Below are positions 23,501 through 33,780 of a DNA stretch of 64,000 nucleotides, in pieces. The stretch's first letter is position 1, and the number at the start of each line of letters is the position of its first letter. Under the pieces are notes generated by a model. It did not search any database and was not told the origin of the DNA. It worked only from the letters and a program-made list of their open reading frames with translations. The stretch comes from Harmonia axyridis (taxonomy: Eukaryota > Arthropoda > Insecta > Coleoptera > Coccinellidae). Location of the stretch: positions 56,748,352 to 56,812,351 of the forward strand of contig NC_059503.1 of assembly GCF_914767665.1 (NCBI RefSeq). Direction: 5' to 3'. Both the position numbers and the translations under genes were made by a program.

Positions 23501-25000
23501 TTAAACCTCGCTAAGCCGACGGAAAAAACAGCAATGTCGGAGGAATTGATAAACCAGAACAGGAACGAGCTCCGTTCGTTGTTCCAAAACTGCCGCCTGA
23601 ACATACCTTCGTCGTTGTCCATCACGCTTAAGGAGAACGGGGAAACGTCCAGACAACCGGTGCAGATGCCACCGGTTCAGAATTTCATAGAGATCCTCAA
23701 GATTGACGAGAAGGCGGGTACGCAAACCGTCACCTTGAAGCGGGAAGAATCCGTAACTCCTGCCGCCAAGAGACCTTCGAGCTCGGAGACGCATTCCAAC
23801 CAAGTACCAAAGACTGCCTCCAAACTACTCGGAGCGCCGATGCGTCAAACGGAGCAGATGAAGAAGAAGAGCAAAGAGCTCGCCGAGCAAACGACCAAAG
23901 AGCAACAGAGCTTCCAGAAAATATTCGAGGAGTCGATTAAGAAGGTCGGTTCCGAAACTGGCACGTCGAGCGGTGATGTCCCGATGAGTTCTGCTGCTAA
24001 GAAGAAGATCTCCGACATCGCTCAGCAGCTGATTAAAAGGACGAAGATCGAGCAGAACGCCAAGAATAACGTCGCGACTACGCCCGGCTCTACTCCGACG
24101 ACTAACTCGCTCACGACGACGCCGAAAATAGCAATACCTCGCCTCAACCAGCGGGTCGTGAAGCCGCCCAAGAGGAGCCAAAAATACGATAATTCGACCC
24201 ATCAGACCCTAACCAACCTGCACTCGAGTAGTCTGGGCTTGAACTATACGGTTTCGGTTGGAAAACAATCCAGGGAAATCATGACGCAGAAAAGTTCTAA
24301 GGGGATAATGACGCCACCTGTCCCTAGAAACGGGGAGAACAACTCGAAGGTATCTCCATGCAGCAGCAGCGCTGAACAAGCAAGAACGAACGCCGCACTT
24401 GGAAGCGCCTTCCTCGCGCAGCCTAGTCCCGTCTCCCCGATAACTGGAGAGGTCAAGACCGGAGGTAATTCCATCAGGAACCCCAAAGCGATGCACTCTC
24501 CCAAAACCAGTTTGGGCTTGCCGAAGACCGAGCAAAATTCGCCCATCAACTTCTCCATCCAGTCGCCGATGAAGAACAAATCGCCCAGGCCTAGTTCGAG
24601 AAACCAGTCACCCAAACCCAGTGTGAGCAATCAGTCGCCCAAACCCAGTGTGAGAAACCAGTCACCCAAGCCTAGAGCTAGCGCTTCCCCGAACTCGCTT
24701 CCCTCATCTTCTAGCAGCGGCGCATCTTCGGCGCCAAGCACGAACGAGTTGCTGGAGAAGTACAACATCCAAAACTTGGCTCAGTTGACCGCCAGCATGA
24801 ACTACAACGCTCAGAATTACCTGAACTCGATTTCGGGCAAGCAGATAACGGCGCTGCATCAGGCTATGATGTTGAAGCAGCTCGAGATGCAAAATCGTCA
24901 GAGCTGGTACGACATACCCCAAGCGCCGCTGCTACAATACGAGAAGTATCTGCAGAGCGCGGCCAAAAACCAGCTCATGGGCAACCTGAAAGATAATTGA
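17554..25000 (+). CDS. Psc: Posterior sex combs-like Polycomb RING protein, 3' part (RAWUL + long tail), 5' exons missing
   Basis: Partial gene of the PCGF family, the RING partner in PRC1, which silences developmental genes in chromatin. Three exons are visible: 17554-17728, 19610-19696 and 22355-25000, each with AG acceptor and GTAAGT donor. The phases agree: exon 1 starts one base into a codon, both later junctions are phase 0, and the 29-codon middle exon has no stop. Together they encode a RAWUL domain. Exon 1 carries RYLQCP...VIKKFIRNKYNV, exon 2 carries DHYTLVDVAYIYTWKR, and exon 3 opens with NEPMRFYFRIIDK; this is the order seen in BMI1/Psc. The RING exon (CX2C...CLHTFC type) was not recognised between 1 and 17553, so the 5' end probably lies outside the window. 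Introns are 1881 and 2658 nt and carry a DD41D relic and a LINE RNase H relic. The long tail points to Psc/Su(z)2 rather than a vertebrate-size PCGF. Which of those two paralogues it is cannot be decided here. Confidence 0.9.
17729..19609 (+). other. Psc intron between the first two RAWUL exons
   Basis: GTAAGT donor at 17729 and TTTCCAG acceptor ending at 19609. The first ~500 nt hold nothing recognised. About 18240-19200 is a degenerate DD41D transposase copy on the minus strand, listed separately. A (GAA)n microsatellite lies near 19265-19283. Confidence 0.75.
18240..19200 (-). mobile_element. Degenerate DD41D Tc1/mariner-like transposase relic
   Basis: Reading the minus strand gives pieces typical of the better-preserved copies at 5.2 and 58.8 kb: a CDLSPLDFLWG third-catalytic-residue block near 18400-18440, and further upstream a WFQQYGAT block in which the second catalytic Asp is Tyr. 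Stops and frameshifts are frequent. It lies inside a Psc intron in antisense orientation and is dead. Confidence 0.75.
19697..22354 (+). other. Psc intron before the long terminal exon
   Basis: GTAAGT donor at 19697 and TTAATTACAG acceptor ending at 22354. It contains a LINE RNase H relic at about 20640-21330. I recognise nothing in 19700-20600 or 21340-22350. Confidence 0.75.
20640..21330 (+). mobile_element. LINE C-terminal RNase H relic
   Basis: Broken + strand frames show an RNase H block with TDSQATLRSMGLYSQ, then GHCGIEGNEKV, followed by a cysteine/histidine segment (CGEE...TMKHILCEWPGL) typical of the C-terminus of RNase H-bearing non-LTR elements. An in-frame stop follows the TDSQ block and others follow. 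Only this 3' portion is present. No reverse transcriptase was seen upstream. Confidence 0.75.
22355..25000 (+). CDS. Psc: Terminal exon of Psc: end of RAWUL plus ~865-residue disordered tail
   Basis: 881 codons run from the acceptor at 22355 to the TGA at 24998. The first ~13 residues complete the RAWUL fold. The rest is low-complexity and rich in K, E, S, T, P, N and Q, and it is more GC-rich than the flanks. Several stretches look sumoylation-like (VKTE/IKTE type). A lysine/arginine-rich basic part and a Q/N run near 23240-23300 are consistent with the chromatin-compacting C-terminal region known for fly Psc. At 24579-24680 there are about 3.5 tandem 9-residue repeats of SPKPS(V/S)(R/S)NQ type. 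The last ~85 residues (ELLEKYNIQNLAQL... to LKDN) are ordered-looking, with helices and aromatic residues, and may be a short conserved module. The in-frame ATG at 22364 is internal to RAWUL and is not taken as a start. Many antisense ORFs overlap this exon and are treated as composition artefacts. Confidence 0.9.
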   Translation, partial: NEPMRFYFRIIDKGNDELPDLTKVFTPVDDGPIMPLPLTSSTPTRPIKVSKERNRKIKKASVAKKLPVARPTKKEKKDESICDNKRTEVSGRVVKKSPSETTEDVKSEVDDTCDKDAGARKDENADASPPDAGRVKKETDHCDNGKVYTNITLNRANNVEIVTKIQKLSDKDGQQIEVNVIDQNARQKTIDSATNDEDSGIKTEIKTETLDIATEMTVKVKPPPESSKNELATSENENVKPKREPSVSKEQKPFTEACSSATNVSKEDEELEKAKFEFLKSIELTSKNVVHNIARLQQQNNTLPNQNLQNQQQGASSSQKQEQPKPNVYVAKTKKPMLTAKPVSNGLKRKNSSPMKNEPKRQKGETKRTTTIILQQKPGFPPLNLAKPTEKTAMSEELINQNRNELRSLFQNCRLNIPSSLSITLKENGETSRQPVQMPPVQNFIEILKIDEKAGTQTVTLKREESVTPAAKRPSSSETHSNQVPKTASKLLGAPMRQTEQMKKKSKELAEQTTKEQQSFQKIFEESIKKVGSETGTSSGDVPMSSAAKKKISDIAQQLIKRTKIEQNAKNNVATTPGSTPTTNSLTTTPKIAIPRLNQRVVKPPKRSQKYDNSTHQTLTNLHSSSLGLNYTVSVGKQSREIMTQKSSKGIMTPPVPRNGENNSKVSPCSSSAEQARTNAALGSAFLAQPSPVSPITGEVKTGGNSIRNPKAMHSPKTSLGLPKTEQNSPINFSIQSPMKNKSPRPSSRNQSPKPSVSNQSPKPSVRNQSPKPRASASPNSLPSSSSSGASSAPSTNELLEKYNIQNLAQLTASMNYNAQNYLNSISGKQITALHQAMMLKQLEMQNRQSWYDIPQAPLLQYEKYLQSAAKNQLMGNLKDN

Positions 25001-25402
25001 CGAAAGGGTTGAGATTTGGTGGCGTCCCGTTTTTCCTTTTAGTTTTTGTTGTCTTGTCCGTCGTCGACGATTGTGCGCGGCTTGACGGACGTTTCGTTTA
25101 TTTTTTGCTAGAAATTCATCGGGTTTCTTTTCCGGCTTGCTAATTGGTTGGTATTGGAACTTTCTGTTAGTTGGTTCTGTAACGATTCTGTAAACTCGGA
25201 GATGAGTTTTTATCTTTCGGAGAACCTTGTTTTCCTAGCTTCGGATTGTACAGTTTGAGAATATTGAGTTTTGTACACACATATCGCATAAAGACAACCG
25301 GTTCTCACTTTTCTGATTTCGTATACGTAAAATGACTGAGGTGAAATTGATTCAAATTTAGGAAACAAATGTACATTATTAATTTTTCGTTAATTTATAT
25401 AA

Positions 25403-25408
25403 AATAAA
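25403..25408 (+). terminator. Candidate poly(A) signal of Psc
   Basis: An AATAAA hexamer lies about 400 nt after the Psc stop, in an AT-rich stretch. It is the first clean hexamer I see downstream of the stop. The implied 3'UTR (25001 to ~25430) has no other recognised element. Confidence 0.4.
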
Positions 25409-25653
25409 AATTGAATTGATTTCTCGCTTTGTTGAAATGTTAACTAAATTATTGTTGAATTTATTTTCGATTGTAAAAATGTAAAATGACCTTAGTTTAA
25501 GGAGAATGTAAAATATTTTGCAGTTTTCAGTAAAAAATCTGAAACATATCGAATCAGTGTTTGATTTCATCCTACAATCCAGATGTACCATCCCAAAATA
25601 CATTCGCTTGATATGGAGCAATTTCTTTTCGATATTGATTCATCATATGGGAC

Positions 25654-25798
25654 TAACACCCAGTTACATTGAAAAATAATGCCTAGTTAAAATTCTAATC
25701 CTTCGTTAGAACCAATAGCAAATAAGCTCCTCCTAATGGAAGGTTAAAATTTAATGATGGCATTAAATTTTAATGAACATTTTTACAACTGGGTGTTA
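25654..25798. repeat. 145-bp palindromic MITE, copy a
   Basis: Ends TAACACCCAGTTAC and the complementary ACTGGGTGTTA, with inner TTAAATTTTAATG arms. Lies in unit 1 of the duplication. Confidence 0.8.
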
Positions 25799-26274
25799 GT
25801 GTAATAATTTCATTCTGCAGTCTTCAGTAAAAAATCTGAAACATATCGCATCTTCGTTTGATTTAATCCAACTTTTCTCGCGTGTGGAATGTGGCACGAG
25901 CCTGAAAGGCGAGTGCCGCAAACACACGAGCGAGAAAAGGACTTTCTCCATATGTTGCACATTATACTATTTCCTACAACTGCACAAATTTCAATAATTC
26001 AAGTAATGGACTTGATTCGAATCAAAATTGCCTTCGTTGACAGTATGTGCTAATTTATTGCGTTTCCATAGAAACAACTCAAAAGCCATTGGTCATTGGT
26101 CTACCAAGCGAGGTAAGGGCCATGGGAAATAATATTTCCCACAGTATGAGCAATACATAGTTGTCAAATTGAGTAAGCTATGAAGAATACGCTACATTTC
26201 GTAGCAGTTGTAGGAAAATATATTTGCTTGATATGGGGCAAGTTCCTTTTCGATATTTATTCCTCATATCGGAC

Positions 26275-26421
26275 TAACACCCAGTTGCATTAAAAATTAA
26301 TGCCGCATTTAAATTTTAATCCTCCGTTAAACGGTGCAGGTAGCCAATAGGGTCCTACTGGAGGATTAAAATTTTAATGGCGGCATTAAATTTTAATTAA
26401 CGTTTCTGCAACTGGGTGTTA
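26275..26421. repeat. 147-bp palindromic MITE, copy b
   Basis: Ends TAACACCCAGTTGC and GCAACTGGGTGTTA; sister of 25654-25798. The LINE relic's 3' tail abuts it directly. Confidence 0.8.
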
Positions 26422-27905
26422 TAATAATAATAATAAAGGTCTTTATTCCTTCAGTTACAGTTTACAAATATCATATCACAGAAAAAAAAAACAAGCTAGG
26501 AAAAGGCGAGATTCAGTTCACTCAAAAAGTGCCCTGTTCAATCCAACCTTTGATCCACAGCATTGCCGATGCAAAATCCACCCAAAACAACAACAAAAAA
26601 CCAACTATCAAAAAAAAAAAAACAAATGAAATCTCATTTGTAGATATGCAAATTAAAGAAAAAAATATATACATATATATCATTTCATAAATCTACCATA
26701 TAAAAAAAAAATCATATCTACCCTGTCAAAACCCCCATCTGTTCATCATATAACAAGTTGAATAGTGAAATTCTGAAAAGGCGTTTATTAGTAATAGCTC
26801 TGACATCCATTGGTAGGCCGTTAACACATTGCGCTATGTTATATGAAAATGATCGTTTGAATGATTCACTGAAATAAATAGGTGGCGTCAAGGTGCCCCT
26901 GAAACGAATGTTCAAATTGTGGACGTCCGAACGATATGTAATTTTATTGTATAGGTACGGAGGGGTCTTAGTGTTGATAATTTTCATGAACAAAGCAATA
27001 GAGTGCAAAAGTCTTCTATTCTTCATGTTAAGTCAGTTGACGATGCGAAGTGTGTAACTGATTCTTTCATATTTCTTTATACCAAATATCAGACGTAGGC
27101 ATGAATTTTGCAATTTTTGTATTCTTTGTTTATCGTAGGCATTCAAACAAGGATTGTAGACAGCATCAGCATAATTTAAGTGTAATTTAAGAACGAATGA
27201 ATCGCACAGTAGTTTTCTAAGTTCAACGTTTAAAAATTCACGGTTTTGATAGATCAATCTCAACATACCGTATGCTCTTTGTAAGCAGGCAGTAACATGA
27301 TCAGTGAATCTCAAATCCTGATCAATCCACACACCCAGGTTTTTAACCTTCTTAGAGAATTTTATATGTTCGTTCCCTATTGTCACCATCACGTTACAAG
27401 CCTCAAACCTCAATCTGTCAATTTTTCTTCCGAAAACCATAGCAAGAGTTTTCCTAGCGTTGAGCTGCAAACAATGTTTTCTAGATATATCGAGTATTGT
27501 GTTCAAATCATAGTTTAATGCAGCAACAGCCTGATTGACTTCATCTGGGTGAAACGATATATAAAACTGTCCATCATCAGCGTAATAGTGTGCCTAGCAA
27601 GAAATGATAAATCTAATGAATTGGGAGACATAAATGATGAATAAAATCGGTCCCAAAATTGAACCCTGTGGAACACCCCTAAAAATATTCAAAAAATTGG
27701 ATAGTTTGTTGTTATGAAAAACTGCCTGAAGGCGGTTGGCGAGGAAAGAGTGGAGGAACAACACTGCATTTTCGGAGAGACCAATGTGAAATGATATAGC
27801 CTCGAACATTTGGTAATTGATACTATCGAAAGCCTTAGAATAGTCCAGTAAAGTAATATATATTATAATTTCAAATGTTTTTAAGGTCACAGTTATTGAA
27901 GACAA
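26422..27905 (-). mobile_element. LINE reverse-transcriptase relic, 5' truncated
   Basis: The minus strand shows LLDYSKAFDSINYQMFEA, FRGVPQGSILGPILFIIY, HYYADDGQFYISFHPDE (catalytic YADD at 27573-27584), a thumb region (27506-27033) and the C-terminal SDVHNLNIRFRGTLTPPIYF part down to ~26718. The 3' end runs into a (TTA)n tail at 26422-26440. At least two frame breaks, and no endonuclease domain. Confidence 0.85.
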
Positions 27906-30617
27906 CGAACAATAGATGAGTAGAATACCTCCTCTAAAATACTGAAGGCATAGGTTATGGTTATATTTTGTGGATCAGTAAGAATACCTAGTTTCAGCTG
28001 ACGGCACAGATCAGATGCTGGCAGTAGTGGATCCATAGCACTGTTCAGGGGGAGGAAAATGGGTATAAAAATTTGCATATGACAAAAGTAAAATATGAAT
28101 ATATTTTCAATAGACATACGAAATAATAAAAACAAATAATATAGTTTGGTAGGTCATCAAAATGAGGGAATAATTGAAGAAACTTTTTTTTTAATTATGA
28201 ATCAATAATATATGGAACGAACAACGTTCTGCATATTCAGAAATCAAATTAAAAAAAATCACCAATGATGATAACATACCACAAAAATAAAATAAGTAAA
28301 ATAACAGAAACAGTGAAAACAAGTTGATACAGAAAATTCTGCATGTTACAGTCATTAAAAAACATTCAGAAAACATTATAGTGATCGAATCTTATGAATA
28401 TAATCAGAGTAAATACGTTTACTTCACATTTTTAGTCACTCTGATATTCTTTCATTTTTGTTCAAAACTTATTTCGTTGAAAGCCGACTCGGCTGTAAAA
28501 AACTGAAGTGAGAGAAAATTCAAGCAAGATATCAACAAAACAAAATTAGGCAGGCACTTCCAAAAAAAAACATTAGTGAAGTGAAATATGATAGTCATGC
28601 TGAAAAAAGTTAAATAATGAGCTATGCCACACCCGAAACCTGCACACTCAAGTTTTTCCAACCATAAGAGAAATTCGCTTCAGAATTTTAAACCTACTCT
28701 ATGTACCTTAGAATAATCTGTGCTCAGAGATATTCACACCGTCAAGTTTACAAACCCAGCACATAGTAAAGGATTGAAGAAGAAGAAGAAGAACCGTCAA
28801 GTTTCAAGGTTATGTTATACATGACCTTGTTTACTGAATAACCTTCATCGAATTTAAAGAAACCCAACAAAATATTGAGTTTCCATACATAACTTTAAGA
28901 AATTTAAGATAATTGAGTACTTGTAACGTTACAATTGCCCATGAGACTCTATGGTTTGGCTCATTTGGCAATAAAACTCCTACCCAGGGTTTTACAAATT
29001 CAATAACATTAAAATATACAAAGATCGATCCTTTTCACTCCAAACAAATGATATTGAAATAAAAACTTAGCTGAAACGTCTTCTATAGATTATTTTCAGT
29101 CTTCTAAACACCAGATCTAAGCAGGCAGCTATAGTACTCCAATTCCCATTCAGCGAAGTTGATATGTTAACGCCAGGTATTGCGCAGGTATTCTCTCAGT
29201 TTCAGGAACTAAAGTGGTACGTACGTACGTACTATTCCAACTTCTATATCTCAAGGAAGAAGTTCTTGATATTTTTCAATCCCAAGAGAGGTTTCTGTTG
29301 TTCCAAGCCCACGGAAGGTGCGAGAATCCCGACTCAATTCTCGCCTATAAATTAAATTCTAAATCTCTAAGTCTCGATGATTATTGAAAATCTTTCAGAA
29401 AATCCTCTCTGTTTCTTTCTCTAGATACGCGCTTCCGTTAGCGCTTCATCGGCGATCAATCGCATACGATGAATTGACAAATTACCGCGTCTTTGAGAAT
29501 TCCAGTAGCGTGCAAAATCGTTGCATACCTAACCCAAAACAAATCATCTACTGTGAAATGTACCTACAGTTCATACTTCATTTAGACCAAAAGCAATTCC
29601 TCTATTAAATGGGAAGAATTTGCGTTTACATTTATCCCACATAGAAATATTGATTTAGATCACCAGTTCAATATCTCCGGAGCTATCAGTATGAAAATGA
29701 CGGTATGAATCGAAAGAATGTTATGGCCATGTATTCAACGATGGATAAGTTGGACTCCAATTATGATTAAATTGGTTCTTTAAATGTTCTGTAATTAACA
29801 CTTTTTTATGCAACAAAGATTGTAACGATTATTACTTGAACTTCCGGTATTGAGTGTTTTACAGGAACTTCTCTACTAGGGTCTTCATATTATAATCAAC
29901 TCTACTACTTGATTGATCTTGATTTTGGTATTGAATATAAACTAGAAGTATTCAATATAAATATCCACATTTGAATATTCTGCTTCTTTCAACTCACTTG
30001 ATTTATTTTCACATTAAAACAAGTATGGGCCTCTTGAAAGTACCTATGTCAATCATTAATGCTAGGTATAGTATGAAATAATCGCATAGCAAAAGAATAA
30101 TAGTGGTATTCAAACAAATAAAAATTTGTCTAGTATGTAGTGCTATGTTTCGATGTAAACTTGAGAACCTAAGATCAAATTACTCGAAAACGAGAAAAAA
30201 TATGAAGAATACTTTTTTTTAAAATGGCCATGCATATATTATATTCTTCACTTAGCGTTCAAATTACTTTTGAGAGTTGGATTCTTTGAATTCCTGGCAT
30301 TTTTATTGTAATGGTCATAATGAAGAAACTGAAAGATTTAGATAGAATTTTGTAATGGGATAAGATACATCATATAAATTAAAAATTATATCCCAGAAAT
30401 CAATTCCTTCATTAGAACCATTTGAGAGATATAAAACTGAAAAGTAATTTTTCAATGGATTTTCGACACTATGTATCTTTTCGACAGAGCCGAATCGAAA
30501 AAAATAGTAGGTAAAGGATAAAAGTGTTTCTTCTGACCTCAGGAATCTTCGGTTGTAATAAATATACCTACATGTGCAAGTCAAAAACTCATAACGGGAA
30601 TAATAGTGTATTATTTA
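27906..30617. other. 2.7 kb without a recognised gene
   Basis: AT-rich with only short frames. A (GAA)n microsatellite lies near 28770. GTAC repeats occur at 29218-29229. Nothing else recognised. Confidence 0.5.
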
Positions 30618-31012
30618 ACGAAAGATAATTAGGTCATAACTCACGCAGATGAAGTTTGCAGCACGAGCCGCAGGCAAATGCTATACTTTATCTACGAGTA
30701 TAACAATAAATGCTTAACTACAAGAATAGAGAAAGAACTTCATTGACAAACCCCAAAAGTTACCTATAAACGTCAAAATCATCAAGGTGGCATTCCTCCC
30801 TCAATCAAATCAATGAAATGTTCCCTTTCGGCCTACCGAATAGAAAGACAGAAGTAGGTATAGAAGCACAGAGCCATCTTTTCCGATTTATTATACCTAG
30901 TGAGTAATAGAGAGTGAGTTATTATAACTCACGCTGTTTGTTAATAGATACTATTGATTGCTCAAAAGCAGTTGAATAATGAATATATAATTCAATAGGA
31001 GTAGATGAAGTA
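30618..31012 (-). repeat. Foldback repeat family, copy 2 (partial)
   Basis: Matches the right arm of 34880-35842 (GGTCATAACTCACG, CAAGAATAGAGAAAGA, ATAACTCACGCTGTTTGTTA, TGAATATATAATTCAATAGG) and part of the hairpin seen at 355-485. Confidence 0.65.
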
Positions 31013-32057
31013 TTTTACTATTACAATTCATAGAAACTTATCGTCAGAAAAAATTATTCAACAATTCGAATATCGATTGAGACGGCCCTGTCTACTCTCC
31101 GAAATTCCGACATAAACATCCTATATCATCCCGATCAATCTCTGAATACCCAGAAAATAAAAATTTCATTCCACTCGAACAGAAATGGATAAAGCACCAT
31201 AATAAATCATAAAACCTAAGTGAGAAGCACTGATCTCGATTTATATTGGCGTAATTACTTTAATATATCACAAGACATCTGTGAAATGGAAGAAATAATT
31301 AACTACCTATCTCCGTCGTTGTTGCCGGTTAGACAGAGAGGGAGAACGCCACGGATAGAGGAATACGGCTCCCTTATATACTGGGAATGATTCACAGAAT
31401 AATTATATAAAGTCCACGAACGTTCCCGACTAAAGCCGACGGCATTAAGTACAGTGTATGTTTGTACAAAACGTTGCCGGATCGTGCTGAATCCTCCGTC
31501 TCTTTCTGAACCCCGAAACTTTGCGGTTATCTCTGTCTAACATCTGAAACCCACAGGTTGACTGAGAATTGGGTGGAATTTCGTCTCTCTCGAGGACGCT
31601 TTGGGGTCGTTCTTCTCTCTTGCTTTCATTATTTTGAAAGCTTTGTTGTACAGCTTGGGTTTGATATTGGGAATTTTGACAAAGAACGGGCTTTCTTTTT
31701 AATTCCGTTTATTGTTAGACGTGTTTTCCGGAATTTATTGTTTGGAAGGGAGTTTAAGAGTGGGTAAATCCTTTGGGATGGAATAATTGTTGTTGATTCA
31801 TAGAACAAAGAATTTTTTTCTTCAACGATTCCGGTTCTGAAATGATAAAAGTGATAATATCAATTTTATGTGGAGCTACTTGAAAAAAAAGGATCTTTTA
31901 GCCAGAACAGAACTATAAGTACATAATTAGGTATACCATATCTTAAACAGTTATTATTTTTGGTTTGTTGTTTGTTATTTCCAACAAACCAGTTTTTGAT
32001 CGTAAATCGTAACACTCTCTAATCAGAAAGGGAGATTATAGAATAAGTGAGTGTGCA
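31013..32057. other. No gene recognised; GC-richer patch ~31310-31560
   Basis: The patch has a 69-codon + frame (31558-31764) without known content. The rest is AT-rich. Confidence 0.4.
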
Positions 32058-32065
32058 AGCGCAAT

Positions 32066-33738
32066 CAGGGCCCCCGCAACCGCGCGTTCAACGCGTGCAC
32101 CGCACGCGGGCGCCACTCTTAAGGGGCGCCAAAATCTCTTATAGACCGCATGAAAATCCGAAAGACCAAAGGTTTTTGAAAAAAATTTTTTTTTATTTTT
32201 TCAACAATTTTAAACATTCAAAGACATCTTTTACACATCCAAACAAGTACCCGAACGTCACAATCCCTATAAAATAACCTCGGCCACACATTGTAATTAT
32301 ACGATTCTTTACGAGTAAACAAATCATAAATAATCATCCCTTTGTCGGTACGGGATTTCTTTATGGACCACCTTGCACCGGACGGCGGGCACCATTTCTT
32401 CGATCATCACTAAAACGCATATGGTACACATAAACAATCATAAATACCGAAGCGATAGCTTTTAGCCAGGGGAATTACTGAAACTTTCTCCACCATCTGT
32501 AGGAAAAATACTACATGTTACAGAGAATTTCTGAAACTACCAAAATCTGCTTGCTATGCTATAACAGCAGAAACCTATCCAAAAAATAGTTATTTTGTTT
32601 CGAAACGTTTAGGGGTTGAGGTCAAAACGCAAAAAATTAAAATACTCAGATAATTGGAAAGATTTGTATTTTGTGTAATTGTGGTTTGTTTTACTATTTC
32701 TTGTTGTGATTAAATTAAATTTTATGAAATGGTAAGTACCTATCCACATACAGTGTTAGCATTTTTATTAGTTTATAAAATTCGATATTTTTTTTTCTGT
32801 TTAAAATGGTGCACATCCTAAATTAGCCCATACCTATATACTATATTATTATTTTTATTTGCTTCAAATAGGGAAGTATTGTTTGTAATCGTGAAAATAT
32901 TGAATCGACTTTGATATTTTGAGTTTGTTACCTGGGGCCACCATCTTAATTTTTTTTTTAATATGCACCCTGGATCTGTATTATTTATTTGATGTTCGTA
33001 GCCGTTTGACATTCTAAAAAAATTATATTTCACCTTTGCCCAAAATTAATTATTATAACAGGAACAGGGTATGTGCTTCAGATCGGTCTTAACTTATTAT
33101 TACTATTAATATTAACTCCGTTTAGGTTTAAAGGCTCGGATTTAAGGTTTAAATTCATAACAATGAAAACATACAGGTTATTCTCAAAGGGATGGCGCAA
33201 AGTAAATCATGGGTGAATGTCCTTACCAATTTTGGATCAAGTTTTTCTTAAATTCTAGGAGCCATACAAGAGAAAACGACCTTCTGGTGCAAAATTTCGA
33301 GAGCAAAAAAAAGCTAGACTTCAACAAAGGGAGAAGATGGCTGGGAGTATGGAATAATATTTAATAATTATTAATAATAATATTATCATAATATTTTAAT
33401 ATAATATTATGAATAATTTAAAGAAGAATAAAGCTCAAGTTTTGAAAACTCTGCAGTTTCATTACAAAATTAAAATAAAATGCGGTTTTGATCGAATGCT
33501 TGAATAAAATAATGAAACATTTAAAAAATGTATTATGCAACAACTGACAGCATAAAGTTCTTAAGGCATTCAATGAAGGTTTCTGATAGTTTTTTTAACC
33601 CTTCTACAAATAAATTCCTAACAAAAACTGAAACATTTTTTGCCGATTATCCTGCGACGTTTTTCTCCACTTCCCCCCTTTTTGGGGCGCCAAAATATTT
33701 TCGGCACGCGGGCGTGGATGACCCTTGCGGGGGCCCTG
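32066..33738 (+). mobile_element. Non-autonomous hAT element, copy A (1673 bp)
   Basis: Terminal inverted repeats CAGGGCCCCCGCAA and the complement of TTGCGGGGGCCCTG, with GC-rich subterminal GCGCC repeats. An 8-bp target duplication AGCGCAAT lies at 32058-32065 and 33739-33746, as expected for hAT. It encodes no transposase. An ATG ending exactly at a GTAAGT donor (32729-32731) can join an acceptor at 33258/33259 to give a 33-residue peptide containing YKRKRPSGAKFREQKKARLQ, which resembles the N-terminus of hAT transposases. A same-length copy is at 38002-39674. Confidence 0.9.
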
Positions 33739-33780
33739 AGCGCAATTAAACCTAAAAATGAATAGAGTGAGCTGAGTTGC

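Larger units (their letters stand above)
25519..26421. repeat. Tandem duplication behind Psc, second unit carrying an insertion
   Basis: Unit 1 (about 25519-25801) and unit 2 (about 25816-26421) share CAGTAAAAAATCTGAAACATATCG, TTTGATTTMATCC, GCTTGATATGG and a MITE. Unit 2 has ~340 bp (about 25871-26214) that unit 1 lacks, beginning TTTTCTCGCGTGTGG. The insert's last ~130 nt match 53425-53585. Confidence 0.75.

Noticed and set aside
22349..24922. Several antisense frames of 70-142 codons within the long Psc exon
   Set aside because: Shadows of a GC-richer coding exon whose + strand reads continuously for 881 codons and completes a RAWUL domain.
25893..25915. Hammerhead-type ribozyme at the GAGCCTGAAAGGC stem
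   Set aside because: The CTGATGA core followed by a GAAA core with a third stem is not present; only a simple hairpin is visible.
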